Assembly: GCF_004361915.1 (NCBI RefSeq)
Contig: NZ_SNWP01000013.1
Span: 124,001-188,000, forward strand
From: Sediminibacterium goheungense
GTDB taxonomy: Bacteria > Bacteroidota > Bacteroidia > Chitinophagales > Chitinophagaceae
DNA length: 64,000 nucleotides
Direction: 5' to 3'
The notes below the pieces were generated by a model that was given only the letters and a program-made list of their open reading frames with translations, did not search any database and was not told the origin of the DNA. A program made the position numbers and the translations under genes. Shown piece after piece: positions 36,618 through 45,005 of this stretch; within the stretch, counting starts at the first letter, position 1; each line of letters opens with the position of its first letter.

Positions 36618-37082
36618 ATGCCATTACGAAAATTCAATTTTGTGTTTACACTACGAAAAGCGTTGCCAGCTGATTACAATGAATTGTTATCGATCTGGGA
36701 ATTGTCTGTAAAAGCTACGCATGATTTTCTGAATCCTGCTGATATCGTTTTCTTCAAATCACAGATTCAGGAGCACCAGGCTTTTTCGCAGGTTGATCTG
36801 ACCTGCGCAGTTCATGAGAATGGAACATTAGTGGGATTTATAGGCATCGCAGAAGATAAAATTGAAATGCTTTTTCTTGACCCTGTCGTAATCGGTAAAG
36901 GATTGGGCAAACAACTGTTGCAATTTGCAATGCAGGAATACAGGATTACCAAAGTAGATGTGAATGAACAGAATACTGCTGCCCGTTTATTTTATGAACA
37001 TTTCGGGTTTGAGGTAAAAAGCCGGTCGCCTCTTGACAGTACAGGTAAACCTTATCCGATTTTACATATGGAATTAACTTAA
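36618..37082 (+). CDS. GNAT-family N-acetyltransferase
   Basis: 154 aa. The acetyl-CoA-binding motif appears as FLDPVVIGKGLGKQLLQFAM (about 98-117; the usual Q/R-x-x-G-x-G/A loop as V-I-G-K-G-L-G-K). The C-terminal beta strand shows DVNEQNTAARLFYEHFGFEV, typical of the YjaB/YhhY-like group. The substrate is unknown. It stands alone between a VOC gene and a DUF2490 gene. Confidence 0.88.
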   Translation: MPLRKFNFVFTLRKALPADYNELLSIWELSVKATHDFLNPADIVFFKSQIQEHQAFSQVDLTCAVHENGTLVGFIGIAEDKIEMLFLDPVVIGKGLGKQLLQFAMQEYRITKVDVNEQNTAARLFYEHFGFEVKSRSPLDSTGKPYPILHMELT

Positions 37083-37180
37083 CCATTGGTACAGGTAATT
37101 CTTCATACGAGCAATATTGATAATCCGAAATAGCTTTTGTTAAAGCAGGTGAAATAATGTAGATTGGTAATAGAAGATAC

Positions 37181-37885
37181 ATGAAGCGAATAATAAATAA
37201 TTTACGGGTATGGGTAATGCTCCTGGCATTACATTGTTATGGCACTTATGATGTATCTGCACAATCAGCTGGTATTGGTTCATGGAATATCGTAAACCTT
37301 AAATACCAGGTTTCAAACCGTTTGAGTTTTTTTGGTGAAGCGCAGCTCCGTTCACTTAAATTCTATAACCAGTTCCATTATTATGAATATAAGGGAGGCA
37401 TCAACTATAAAGTTAATGATAAGCTGGTTATGTCGTTGGGAGCAGGTAGTTATCAGACCTTTGCGGAAGGAGGTAATTTCCTCAGACCCAAAAACAATGA
37501 TGAATTCAGGTTATGGCCACAAATACTCTTACTTCAATCAATTGGTCGATTTACCATTGAACAACGATACCGGGCAGAACTAAGGTTCACAAGTAATGGG
37601 TACAGAAATCGTTTCCGGTACAGGCTGGGTATCAATTTCCCTTTGGGCGAAAAAAAGAAAGATAAAATTCCCTTTCAGGCTTTTCTGAATAATGAACTTT
37701 TTTTTACGGATCGTGAGCCCTTTTTTGAAAGAAACAGAATGGCCATGGGCTTACAATACCGGATGAATGCAAATACTAATATCCTGCTAGGTTATCTACA
37801 TCAGTTTGATTATCGAATCAATGATGAAACCGGGCGAGATTTTATCCAGATAGGCTATTATCTGAATATTGGACATAATAAGTAA
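37181..37885 (+). CDS. DUF2490-like outer membrane protein
   Basis: 234 aa. The signal peptide ends at SAQSAG (about residue 29). The mature part shows GSWNIVNLKYQVSNRLSFFGEAQLRS and FTIEQRYRAELRF...RFRYRLGINFP, repeating amphipathic strands consistent with a small beta-barrel of the DUF2490 family. The final residues QIGYYLNIGHNK end in a strand, as outer membrane proteins do. The function is unknown. It may belong with the export island downstream, but 465 bp separate them. Confidence 0.75.
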   Translation: MKRIINNLRVWVMLLALHCYGTYDVSAQSAGIGSWNIVNLKYQVSNRLSFFGEAQLRSLKFYNQFHYYEYKGGINYKVNDKLVMSLGAGSYQTFAEGGNFLRPKNNDEFRLWPQILLLQSIGRFTIEQRYRAELRFTSNGYRNRFRYRLGINFPLGEKKKDKIPFQAFLNNELFFTDREPFFERNRMAMGLQYRMNANTNILLGYLHQFDYRINDETGRDFIQIGYYLNIGHNK

Positions 37886-38350
37886 GGATGAATTGATAAG
37901 AACCGTTTTTATGCTACTTCGTGTCAAACTTAGCAGCTATTCGTAAAAATACTACACCACAGATTTAGTACTTCAACTACGACGTAGTTTACAAATACAC
38001 TACATCTACTTTTGTTAATAACCAACATCTCGATCATCATTTTCTCCGGTTAATTTTACATACGCACAGAGAGAACTCTTTAAAAAAACGAATACATTCT
38101 TATAACTGCCCCCCAAAAAAGAAAGTGCTACACAATATATTGTTGTAGCTGTAAAGGTTTCTATATCTCAACAAGAGATACTACCATTTTGTACCCGCTT
38201 CAACAAACAGATTCAGTAGCTACGAATTGCGGGATGGAACTGATCGGTTAACCCAAAGAAAAACAAACCGGTTAAAGGGAGTATTTACTGTATGCCCTGT
38301 CTGGAAGTACAACAGATAAAGACGAGTATTTATCACCAAAATCAATTTGT
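37886..38350 (+). promoter_or_regulatory. 465-bp leader/regulatory region of the double-glycine peptide operon
   Basis: No gene is seen in this gap. It holds several ACTAC/GTAGT elements: ACTAC at 37951, the dyad AACTAC-GAC-GTAGTT (37975-37989), and GTAGT...ACTAC (37984-38003). These lie directly upstream of TACTTTTG (38007-38014), an exact -7 box match. If that promoter is used, the transcript has a leader of over 300 nt before the first peptide gene, which is long enough for RNA control. Confidence 0.4.
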
Positions 38351-38596
38351 ATGCAAACACTTGAATTACAACGCATGGGTTTATTACCCATGGGAGAAAT
38401 CGATATGGAAGAAACAGATGGTGGATTTATTTGGTTTGTGATTGCCGGAGCTTGCTTATTGCTCGGCGGATGTGTCCAGAATAATCAACAAAACGGTACT
38501 GGTAATACACAGAACAACAGACAAACGAATGCGCAAAATCTGGGTGATTCTATCCATAATACAAATCAGGGTACCCTTCATGTATCACCAAAATAA
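38351..38596 (+). CDS. Double-glycine leader peptide 1 (bacteriocin-like precursor)
   Basis: 81 aa. An acidic leader, ending EIDMEETDGG, has GG at residues 24-25. Cleavage there would release a 56-residue product starting FIWFVIAGACLLLGGC, a short hydrophobic helix ending in Cys41. An Asn/Gln-rich polar tail without further Cys follows. The leader matches the class used by C39-peptidase ABC transporters, and such a transporter is encoded 2.1 kb downstream on the same strand. The segment LLLGGC also resembles a lipobox, though the leader is acidic and not a Sec signal. The biological activity is unknown. The sister gene starts 6 bp after its stop. Confidence 0.75.
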   Translation: MQTLELQRMGLLPMGEIDMEETDGGFIWFVIAGACLLLGGCVQNNQQNGTGNTQNNRQTNAQNLGDSIHNTNQGTLHVSPK

Positions 38597-38602
38597 TGAG
38601 CC

Positions 38603-38854
38603 ATGAAAATGATGCAAACAGAGATGATGGGGCTAACTAGCCTTACATCTGATGAACTTCAGGAAACGGAAGGTGGCTTCTTACCATTATTAGTACTCGG
38701 CGTTGTCTTTCTGGCTGGCTGCAATAGTCAGAGAAATCAACAGTCAGGCGGCGACCACAACTGTCAGATCAATTTACAGTTTAATGGACCCCGTTATCCC
38801 GACACCACAGTTATCCATTGCAATGGACACAACCACACGATTGTAAACAAATAA
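38603..38854 (+). CDS. Double-glycine leader peptide 2 (bacteriocin-like precursor)
   Basis: 83 aa. The leader ends SDELQETEGG, again with GG at residues 24-25, followed by FLPLLVLGVVFLAGCN. LAGC here is a perfect lipobox core, with Cys40. The product would be 58 residues, with a polar tail containing two more Cys (in DHNCQINL and VIHCNGH) and a histidine-rich end. The two leaders share the MGL, E and E-T-(D/E)-GG positions, but the tails differ completely, so the peptides are paralogues in leader and hydrophobic part only. A terminator-like hairpin follows 3 bp after the stop. Confidence 0.75.
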   Translation: MKMMQTEMMGLTSLTSDELQETEGGFLPLLVLGVVFLAGCNSQRNQQSGGDHNCQINLQFNGPRYPDTTVIHCNGHNHTIVNK

Positions 38855-38857
38855 AAA

Positions 38858-38885
38858 AAAGCTGTGCAGTTACCTGCACAGCTTT
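38858..38885 (+). terminator. Attenuator-like hairpin between the peptide genes and the exporter genes
   Basis: A 12-bp perfect stem, AAAGCTGTGCAG (38858-38869) and CTGCACAGCTTT (38874-38885), has loop TTAC and only a short T-run after it. It lies between the second precursor and the next gene of the same strand, and probably reduces transcription into the exporter genes. Confidence 0.7.
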
Positions 38886-38891
38886 CAACAA

Positions 38892-39545
38892 ATGAATAAA
38901 GAATTCCGCCATATCGTATTCCTAATGTCGTTCGGAAATTTACTGGATATAGCTATGACCTATTTCGCCATGCCTGATTTATATCATGAAGCCAATTATT
39001 GGGTTAGGGAACATCAGTTTGGATGGCCTGGACTTATTACTGTATTGTTGATCTGGCAAATAATTTATACAATACCACTCGCATATCGCTGTTTCTGGTA
39101 TAAACCAGTGATATATGAGATGCCGATAAACAACTACTGGCAGCTATTAAATTATTACTCATTTAAGCAAACAAAAACTATTTTTTTTCCCAATCGAATA
39201 CAACTCATTCATTTTATAAAAAGCATTGGCAATTTTCTGGGTTATTATTGGCCAAGATATTACTGCCTAAGTAAAACACTTGTCATTATTGACAATTTTT
39301 TTCAGGGTCTGGTTTACCGAAATGCTATTGCAATTCAAAGAAAAGATGGATGGTCAACGCTGACATTAGACAGTAAGAGTTTTTTTTACACCCATCCGAT
39401 TGGTAAACTTATTCTGAGGTATACAGACTTAAATCATTCACAGATCCTCGCTTTTCAAAATACCGTCTTATTGATTGCATTCGTTCTCGTTATAATATTT
39501 TTTCTAAAATCAGAAATGTCAAGATACCAACAACAAGAAAATTGA
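38892..39545 (+). CDS. Unknown membrane protein of the export island
   Basis: 217 aa with four or so hydrophobic segments (FRHIVFLMSFGNLLDIAMTYF; LITVLLIWQIIYTIPLAY; a weaker central one; TVLLIAFVLVIIFFL at the C-terminus). The N-terminal pattern D-x3-TYF...HEAN resembles the first part of small DUF5658-like membrane proteins, but I cannot assign a family. The AT-rich coding and aromatic-rich sequence differ from the housekeeping neighbours. Its position between the precursors and the HlyD gene makes it a candidate immunity or maturation protein, which is an inference from context. Confidence 0.6.
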   Translation: MNKEFRHIVFLMSFGNLLDIAMTYFAMPDLYHEANYWVREHQFGWPGLITVLLIWQIIYTIPLAYRCFWYKPVIYEMPINNYWQLLNYYSFKQTKTIFFPNRIQLIHFIKSIGNFLGYYWPRYYCLSKTLVIIDNFFQGLVYRNAIAIQRKDGWSTLTLDSKSFFYTHPIGKLILRYTDLNHSQILAFQNTVLLIAFVLVIIFFLKSEMSRYQQQEN

Positions 39546-39578
39546 ATTCTGCAGGTATAACACAATGAATGATTACTT

Positions 39579-40727
39579 ATGAAGCTCCATACCATCAACA
39601 GCCCACAAACGCCTTTTCAAATAAAAAGCAATGCCATCTACCTAACTACTCTTCTCTTAATCATTACAGGAATTGCCTGCCTCCCATTGGTTTCCACGAC
39701 TATTTCCATTAAAAGCACAGGAATTATAAGACCACAAACTGAACGAACAGAAATCAAACCCTTTACCAGTGGCTTTATAGATCACCTATTTACCAAAGAG
39801 GGAGATACTGTTTCGCAAGGACAGTTATTGGCCTGCATACAAGACCGAAACAGTTTACCAAGGTTACGCCTAAATGAAATTGAACGTATACAGAGACAGG
39901 TTTATATAAAGGACCTCACATTGCTCACCAGTGAAGAAAAAATAGCCGTATCTCATTTGCAGAGTCCATTATACAAGCAACAACTCAACCGTTTTCTGTT
40001 TCAGTTAGCGGAGCAGGAAGCTGCGCTGAAAAAAGTACAGAAAGAAAGAGAAATCAATCAATCACTGATCACCGGCAAAATCATTACTCCGAAAGAATAT
40101 TTCGATAAAGAAATTGAAGCCGAAAGAATGTCTGCTTCCTTTCAGAGCTTTCAAAATGAACAAAAAATAAATTGGCAAAACGATCTCAGCCGCTACCGGA
40201 TGGAACTGGTTCAGTTTATTGCACAACAATATCAAATAGAAGCAGATAAAAAGAACCACCTGATTTACGCACCTGTAAGTGGTATCATTCAAAACAGTCA
40301 GCACCGATATGCAGGTGGTTTCATACAAGCAGGTGAAACTTTATGTACCATATCGCCACAGACAACACTTATCGCTGAATGTTATGTAAGCACGAGGGAT
40401 GTAGGTTTATTACAAAAAGGGCAGACAGCAAAATTTCAGATAGAGGCATTCGATTACAATTATTTCGGAGTATTAACCGGTACCATTGCATCTATAGACA
40501 ACGACTTTAGTCTTATAGACAATAAACCTTTTTTCAAGGTAAAGTGCAACTTTGATCGTAAACAGTTACTCTTAAAAAACGGGTATAGCGGTGAATTAAA
40601 AAAAGGACTCAGTTTACATGCTCGTTTTATTGTTGCAGAAAGAACCTTATGGCAATTACTTTTTGATAAAATCGACGACTGGTTTAATCCCAATGCGCCA
40701 TCTCCCATCCAAACCATTTCCAGATGA
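39579..40727 (+). CDS. HlyD-family membrane fusion protein of the peptide exporter
   Basis: 382 aa. One N-terminal transmembrane helix (TTLLLIITGIACLPLVSTT) is followed by the lipoyl-like half motif GFIDHLFTKEGDTVSQGQLLACIQD. A coiled-coil hairpin (about 90-215) comes next, and then the second lipoyl half and beta-barrel (HLIYAPVSGIIQNSQ...GETLCTISP). HlyD proteins connect the inner membrane ABC transporter to the outer membrane channel. The gene overlaps the ABC transporter by 4 bp (ATGA). No TolC-like outer membrane protein is encoded nearby. Confidence 0.9.
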   Translation: MKLHTINSPQTPFQIKSNAIYLTTLLLIITGIACLPLVSTTISIKSTGIIRPQTERTEIKPFTSGFIDHLFTKEGDTVSQGQLLACIQDRNSLPRLRLNEIERIQRQVYIKDLTLLTSEEKIAVSHLQSPLYKQQLNRFLFQLAEQEAALKKVQKEREINQSLITGKIITPKEYFDKEIEAERMSASFQSFQNEQKINWQNDLSRYRMELVQFIAQQYQIEADKKNHLIYAPVSGIIQNSQHRYAGGFIQAGETLCTISPQTTLIAECYVSTRDVGLLQKGQTAKFQIEAFDYNYFGVLTGTIASIDNDFSLIDNKPFFKVKCNFDRKQLLLKNGYSGELKKGLSLHARFIVAERTLWQLLFDKIDDWFNPNAPSPIQTISR

Positions 40728-42889
40728 ATACCGCTAGAATATGTGTCAAGCAAAGAGATATAACCGATTGTGGTGCTGCCTGTATTGCATCTGTAGCCAT
40801 GTTCTACCGCTTACAGGTACCCGTTAGCAGGATTCGCCAATACGCTGGTACCGATAAAAAAGGAACCAATGTAACTGGCATGATTGAAGCTGCTGAAAAA
40901 CTGGGTTTTCAGGTTAAAGCTGCCAAAGGATCAACAGACAGCTTATTGAAAATACCCTTACCAGCTATTGCACACATCATTTTAAAAAATGGTCTCCATC
41001 ATTATATTGTTATTTACCAAACAACCCGTAAAAAAATCAGTTATATGGATCCTTCCGACGGGTTAATACATCGCATTAGCTATTCAGCTTTTAAAGAAAT
41101 ATGGAGCGGTGTACTGATCTTACTGCTTCCTGATGAAAACTTTAAAAGAGGTACCCATACCATCAGCAACGCCTGCCGATTCTGGCATTTGATACAACCA
41201 CATAGCGCCATTATGATACAGGCTTTGGTGGGCGCGTTGCTATATACCCTGCTGGGGCTTTCCACATCTATCTATATTCAGAAACTGATCGACTTTGTTT
41301 TGGTAGAAGCTAATCTCCGGTTATTGAACCTGCTCAGTTTTGCCATGATCCTGATCCTCATTTTTCAACTCATCATAGGCTCTTATAAAACCATTTTTGG
41401 CCTGCAGACCGGACAAATGATAGATGCCAGACTGATTCTGGGATACTACAAACACCTGCTTCAGTTACCCCAACGTTTTTTTGATACCATGCGGGTAGGA
41501 GAAATCATCAGCCGTATAAATGACGCCGTAAAAATCAGAGACTTCATCAACAGTGTTGCATTGGGTATCATTGTAAACATGTTGATCGTTTTCTTTAGTC
41601 TTTTAGTGATGTTCTTGTATTACTGGAAGCTGGCTTTACTGATGTTGGTCATTATCCCGATTTATCTGATTCTATACTGGATCAACAATCGTATTAACAG
41701 AAAATGGCAACGAAAACTGATGGAAGAATCCGCAGAACTGGAAACACAGCTGGTAGAAAGCCTGAACGCCTCTGGTACTATTAAAAGATTCGGATTAGAA
41801 GCTTTTGCCAATGAAAAAACAGAAACCCGCTTCTTCCGGTTATTAAACAGTATTTACAAAAGCAGTATCTACTCCTTATACATTGGTATATCGTCCGAAT
41901 TCTTCACCCGTTTATTTACGATTGGATTATTATGGACCGGAAGTTATTTTGTCATTAACCGGGAACTATCACCCGGAGCCTTACTTTCATTTTATACCCT
42001 GATCGGCTACTTCACGGGGCCTGCATCTGCCCTCATTGCCGCCAACAAACAAATTCAGGATGCACTGATAGCGTCCGACAGGTTATTTGAAATTATTGAT
42101 CTCGAAACTGAATCAACAGAGGAAGCCAGCATTCACCTTACATCCGAACAAACAGGCGATATCGTTTTTAACGATATATATTTCAGATATGGTTCAAGAA
42201 GCATGATATTTCAAGGTTTAACATTACATATCCGAAAAGGGGAATGCACAGCGATTGTTGGAGAAAGTGGTAGTGGCAAATCAACCCTATTGTCTTTGTT
42301 ACAGAAACTGTATCCGCTCAAAAAGGGTACTATTTATATCGGAGACATCAATATCCAACAGATCAGTTATAAAAGTCTGAGAGAACGTATTGCCATAGTA
42401 CCACAACATATTGATTTATTCAGCGGCACCATCACTGAAAATATAGCTATCGGTGATCCAGAACCGGATCTTAAAAAAATACTTTTTCTCACTCAAATGC
42501 TAGGCATTCATTCATTTATTGAACAGTTACCCAATAGCTATAATAGTATTATTACTGAACAGGGTGGTAATCTTTCCGGTGGACAAAAACAAAGAATCGC
42601 TATAGCACGTGCATTATACAGAGATCCTGAAATACTGTTAATGGATGAGGCAACCAGTAATCTTGATCCGCATAGCGAACAAGATGTTCAGCAAACCCTG
42701 GAATGGTATAAACAACAGGAGAAAACCATCATCATCATTGCTCACCGTTTATCAACCATTCGCAACAGTGATCATATCATTGTCCTTGAAAATGGTGAAC
42801 TCGCAGAACAGGGAACACATGCAACACTTCTTAACAATAACGGGGTTTATAAAAAACTTTGGGAATATTATGCAGGAGATAAGAAATAA
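40724..42889 (+). CDS. Peptidase-containing ABC transporter (C39, PCAT)
   Basis: 721 aa. The N-terminal C39 protease domain has the catalytic Cys16 in VKQRDITDCGAACIASV, a His at 92 or 93 in LHHYIVIY, and Asp109 in YMDPSDG. This is the domain that cuts double-glycine leaders. A six-helix ABC transmembrane domain (about 150-450) follows, and then the ATPase with Walker A GESGSGKST (about 512-520), signature LSGGQKQR (about 617-624) and Walker B ILLMDEATSNLD. It should process and export the two peptides encoded at 38351-38854. Its last two codons and stop lie in the AAATAAG tandem repeat. Confidence 0.94.
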   Translation: MNTARICVKQRDITDCGAACIASVAMFYRLQVPVSRIRQYAGTDKKGTNVTGMIEAAEKLGFQVKAAKGSTDSLLKIPLPAIAHIILKNGLHHYIVIYQTTRKKISYMDPSDGLIHRISYSAFKEIWSGVLILLLPDENFKRGTHTISNACRFWHLIQPHSAIMIQALVGALLYTLLGLSTSIYIQKLIDFVLVEANLRLLNLLSFAMILILIFQLIIGSYKTIFGLQTGQMIDARLILGYYKHLLQLPQRFFDTMRVGEIISRINDAVKIRDFINSVALGIIVNMLIVFFSLLVMFLYYWKLALLMLVIIPIYLILYWINNRINRKWQRKLMEESAELETQLVESLNASGTIKRFGLEAFANEKTETRFFRLLNSIYKSSIYSLYIGISSEFFTRLFTIGLLWTGSYFVINRELSPGALLSFYTLIGYFTGPASALIAANKQIQDALIASDRLFEIIDLETESTEEASIHLTSEQTGDIVFNDIYFRYGSRSMIFQGLTLHIRKGECTAIVGESGSGKSTLLSLLQKLYPLKKGTIYIGDINIQQISYKSLRERIAIVPQHIDLFSGTITENIAIGDPEPDLKKILFLTQMLGIHSFIEQLPNSYNSIITEQGGNLSGGQKQRIAIARALYRDPEILLMDEATSNLDPHSEQDVQQTLEWYKQQEKTIIIIAHRLSTIRNSDHIIVLENGELAEQGTHATLLNNNGVYKKLWEYYAGDKK

Positions 42890-42967
42890 GAAATAAGAAA
42901 TAAGAAATAAGAAATAAGAAATAAGAAATAAGAAATAAGAAATAAGAAATAAGAAATAAGAAATAAG
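42878..42967 (+). repeat. Tandem repeat (AAATAAG)x12 at the stop of the PCAT gene
   Basis: Twelve perfect copies of AAATAAG run from 42884 to 42967, preceded by a partial GATAAG inside the coding end. The first full copy supplies the last Lys codon and the TAA stop, so changes in copy number would not alter the protein. It is the purest example of the stop-linked repeat words in this window. Confidence 0.95.
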
Positions 42968-43042
42968 GGGAAACAGCACTACCGGGATACTTATTGTGTA
43001 ACCGGCAGTATTTTTCTTTCTATTCACCATTCACAAAAAAGA

Positions 43043-43066
43043 AATCCCGCCAATGCTGACGGGATT
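43043..43066 (-). terminator. Terminator of pckA
   Basis: A short GC stem (AATCCCG and CGGGATT) is followed on the minus strand by TTTCTTTTTT (A-run at 43035-43044 on the plus strand). It lies 75 bp past the pckA stop and between convergent genes. Confidence 0.6.
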
Positions 43067-43140
43067 CCATTCAAACAGACAAAGCAATCGAAGAGACCAA
43101 GTTGATATCGTATAGCCTAAGACAATACGATAGTAATCAG

Positions 43141-44745
43141 TTATACATTAGGGGCTGCCTGTAGAATTTCTTCGCTTACACCTGCCGCATACTTTGAGAA
43201 ATTATTCACAAACTGCTGTGCAAGGTCCTTTGCTTTTGCATCGTATGCTGCAGCATCAGACCATGTATTTCTTGGGTTCAATATTTCAGAGGGTACTCCC
43301 GGACAGGTTGCAGGCATCATCATACCAAATACTGGATGTACTTCAAATGCAACATCATCCAGTTCTCCTTTCAAGGCAGCTGTAATCATGGCACGGGTAT
43401 AACTAAGTTTCATTCTGCTACCTACACCGTAAGAGCCTCCACTCCATCCGGTATTAATCATCCATACTTTTACATCATGCTCTCTCATTTTCTGACCAAG
43501 CATTTCTGCGTATTTGCCTGGGTGCAAGGGCAAAAAAGGCGCTCCGAAACAAGCACTGAAAGTTGACTTTGGTTCAGTTACACCCGCTTCTGTACCCGCC
43601 ACTTTAGCAGTATAACCGCTGATAAACTGATACATAGCCTGACCTGGTGTTAACCGGCTGATAGGAGGCAGTACCCCGTACGCATCGCAGGTAAGAAAGA
43701 AAATATTTTTGGGAAGACCGCCAATACTTGGCTCTGCAGCATTACTGATAAAATGCAACGGATAACTAACCCTTGTATTCTCTGTAATTTTCTTTGAAGT
43801 AAAATCAATCTGATTAGTGCCGGCAACAAAACCAATATTCTCTACCAATGCACCCGGACGTATTGCATGAAATATTTCCGGCTCTTTTTCTTCACTCAGG
43901 TCGATCGTTTTCGCATAACAGCCACCTTCAAAATTAAAAACACTGTTGGCTGTCCATCCATGCTCATCATCACCAATAAGTTTTCGGTTAGGATCAGCAC
44001 TCAAAGTTGTTTTACCAGTTCCGCTCAGCCCAAAGAAAATCGCAACATCACCTGCTTCACCCATATTGGCACTGCAGTGCATGCTCAATACATTTTTCTG
44101 TTGTGGCAATACATAGTTCAGAATGGTAAAAATACCTTTCTTCATTTCGCCTGTATAGCCGGTACCTCCAATGAGAATCGTCTTATGGGTAAATGAAACA
44201 ACCGCAAAATTATGCTGACGCGTTCCATCAACTGCAGGATCTGCTTTAAAACCAGGAGCCTGAATAATATGCCACTCAGGTGTGAAATTTTCCAGTTCCT
44301 GCTCAGAAGGGCGAAGGAACATATTGTATGCAAATAAATTACTCCATGGATTTTCATTGATCACACGGATATTCATCCTGTAAGCTGGATCAGCACACGC
44401 AAATGCATCACGTACCCAGATTTCGTCCTTTGCATTCAGGTAGTGAAGCATTTTCTCCTTCAACTGGAAAAAGTATTTCTCTTCAATGGCAATATTGAAA
44501 TTGTTCCAGTGAACAGTGTCTGTCGTAATCGCATCCTTCACAATAAATTTGTCTTGCGGAGAACGACCTGTAAACTCACCGGTTTCAATACAAAGGGCGC
44601 CAGTATCATTCAATACACCCTGACCCCGGAAAACGGTCTGCTCAGTTAATACTTCCGGACTTAGTTGATAATGAACTTGATGCATCGGTTTTAATCCCAA
44701 TGCCGAGAGTTGCTGTAAATTTAGCTGGGTCATAGATTCAGTCAT
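43141..44745 (-). CDS. pckA: Phosphoenolpyruvate carboxykinase (ATP)
   Basis: 534 aa, the usual length. Key motifs are GEFTGRSPQDKFIV (Arg for substrate), GEMKKGIFTILNYVLPQ (Lys and substrate site), the P-loop GLSGTGKTTLSAD with its following L(I)GDDEHGW metal-binding Asp, and NTGWSGGSYGVGSRM. It converts oxaloacetate to PEP for gluconeogenesis. The ATG at 44733 is an alternative start 12 bp inside. It is monocistronic, with a 260-bp promoter region upstream shared divergently with the GlcD-like gene, where I see no clear operator. Confidence 0.96.
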   Translation of the reverse strand: MTESMTQLNLQQLSALGLKPMHQVHYQLSPEVLTEQTVFRGQGVLNDTGALCIETGEFTGRSPQDKFIVKDAITTDTVHWNNFNIAIEEKYFFQLKEKMLHYLNAKDEIWVRDAFACADPAYRMNIRVINENPWSNLFAYNMFLRPSEQELENFTPEWHIIQAPGFKADPAVDGTRQHNFAVVSFTHKTILIGGTGYTGEMKKGIFTILNYVLPQQKNVLSMHCSANMGEAGDVAIFFGLSGTGKTTLSADPNRKLIGDDEHGWTANSVFNFEGGCYAKTIDLSEEKEPEIFHAIRPGALVENIGFVAGTNQIDFTSKKITENTRVSYPLHFISNAAEPSIGGLPKNIFFLTCDAYGVLPPISRLTPGQAMYQFISGYTAKVAGTEAGVTEPKSTFSACFGAPFLPLHPGKYAEMLGQKMREHDVKVWMINTGWSGGSYGVGSRMKLSYTRAMITAALKGELDDVAFEVHPVFGMMMPATCPGVPSEILNPRNTWSDAAAYDAKAKDLAQQFVNNFSKYAAGVSEEILQAAPNV

Positions 44746-45005
44746 ATACGAACAATCGTTAGTTAGTGAGGCAAAAATAATTGTTTAACGCATCCGTTCA
44801 TTTTTTTATGTAGGAACTACACGTTGTCATTCATCAATCGTTTGCGGAGAATCTTTTAAGATATTTAAGGATATCTACATATTGTATGCAAATGCTCAAT
44901 TACAAGACCAAAAAATTGAAGTTTTTATAAAAATTTATGCCAAAAGCGCAGAAACCTGCAAACATCTCCCTGCCAACAAGTATTTTTACCAAAATTATCT
45001 GAACC

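Noticed and set aside
38351..38854. Ordinary Sec-exported lipoproteins
   Set aside because: The first 25 residues are acidic, lack an N-terminal positive charge cluster and hydrophobic core, and end in GG beside a C39 transporter. A GG leader is the better reading; the lipobox is a secondary feature.
42878..42967. CRISPR array
   Set aside because: The unit is only 7 bp, with no spacers; it is a simple tandem repeat.
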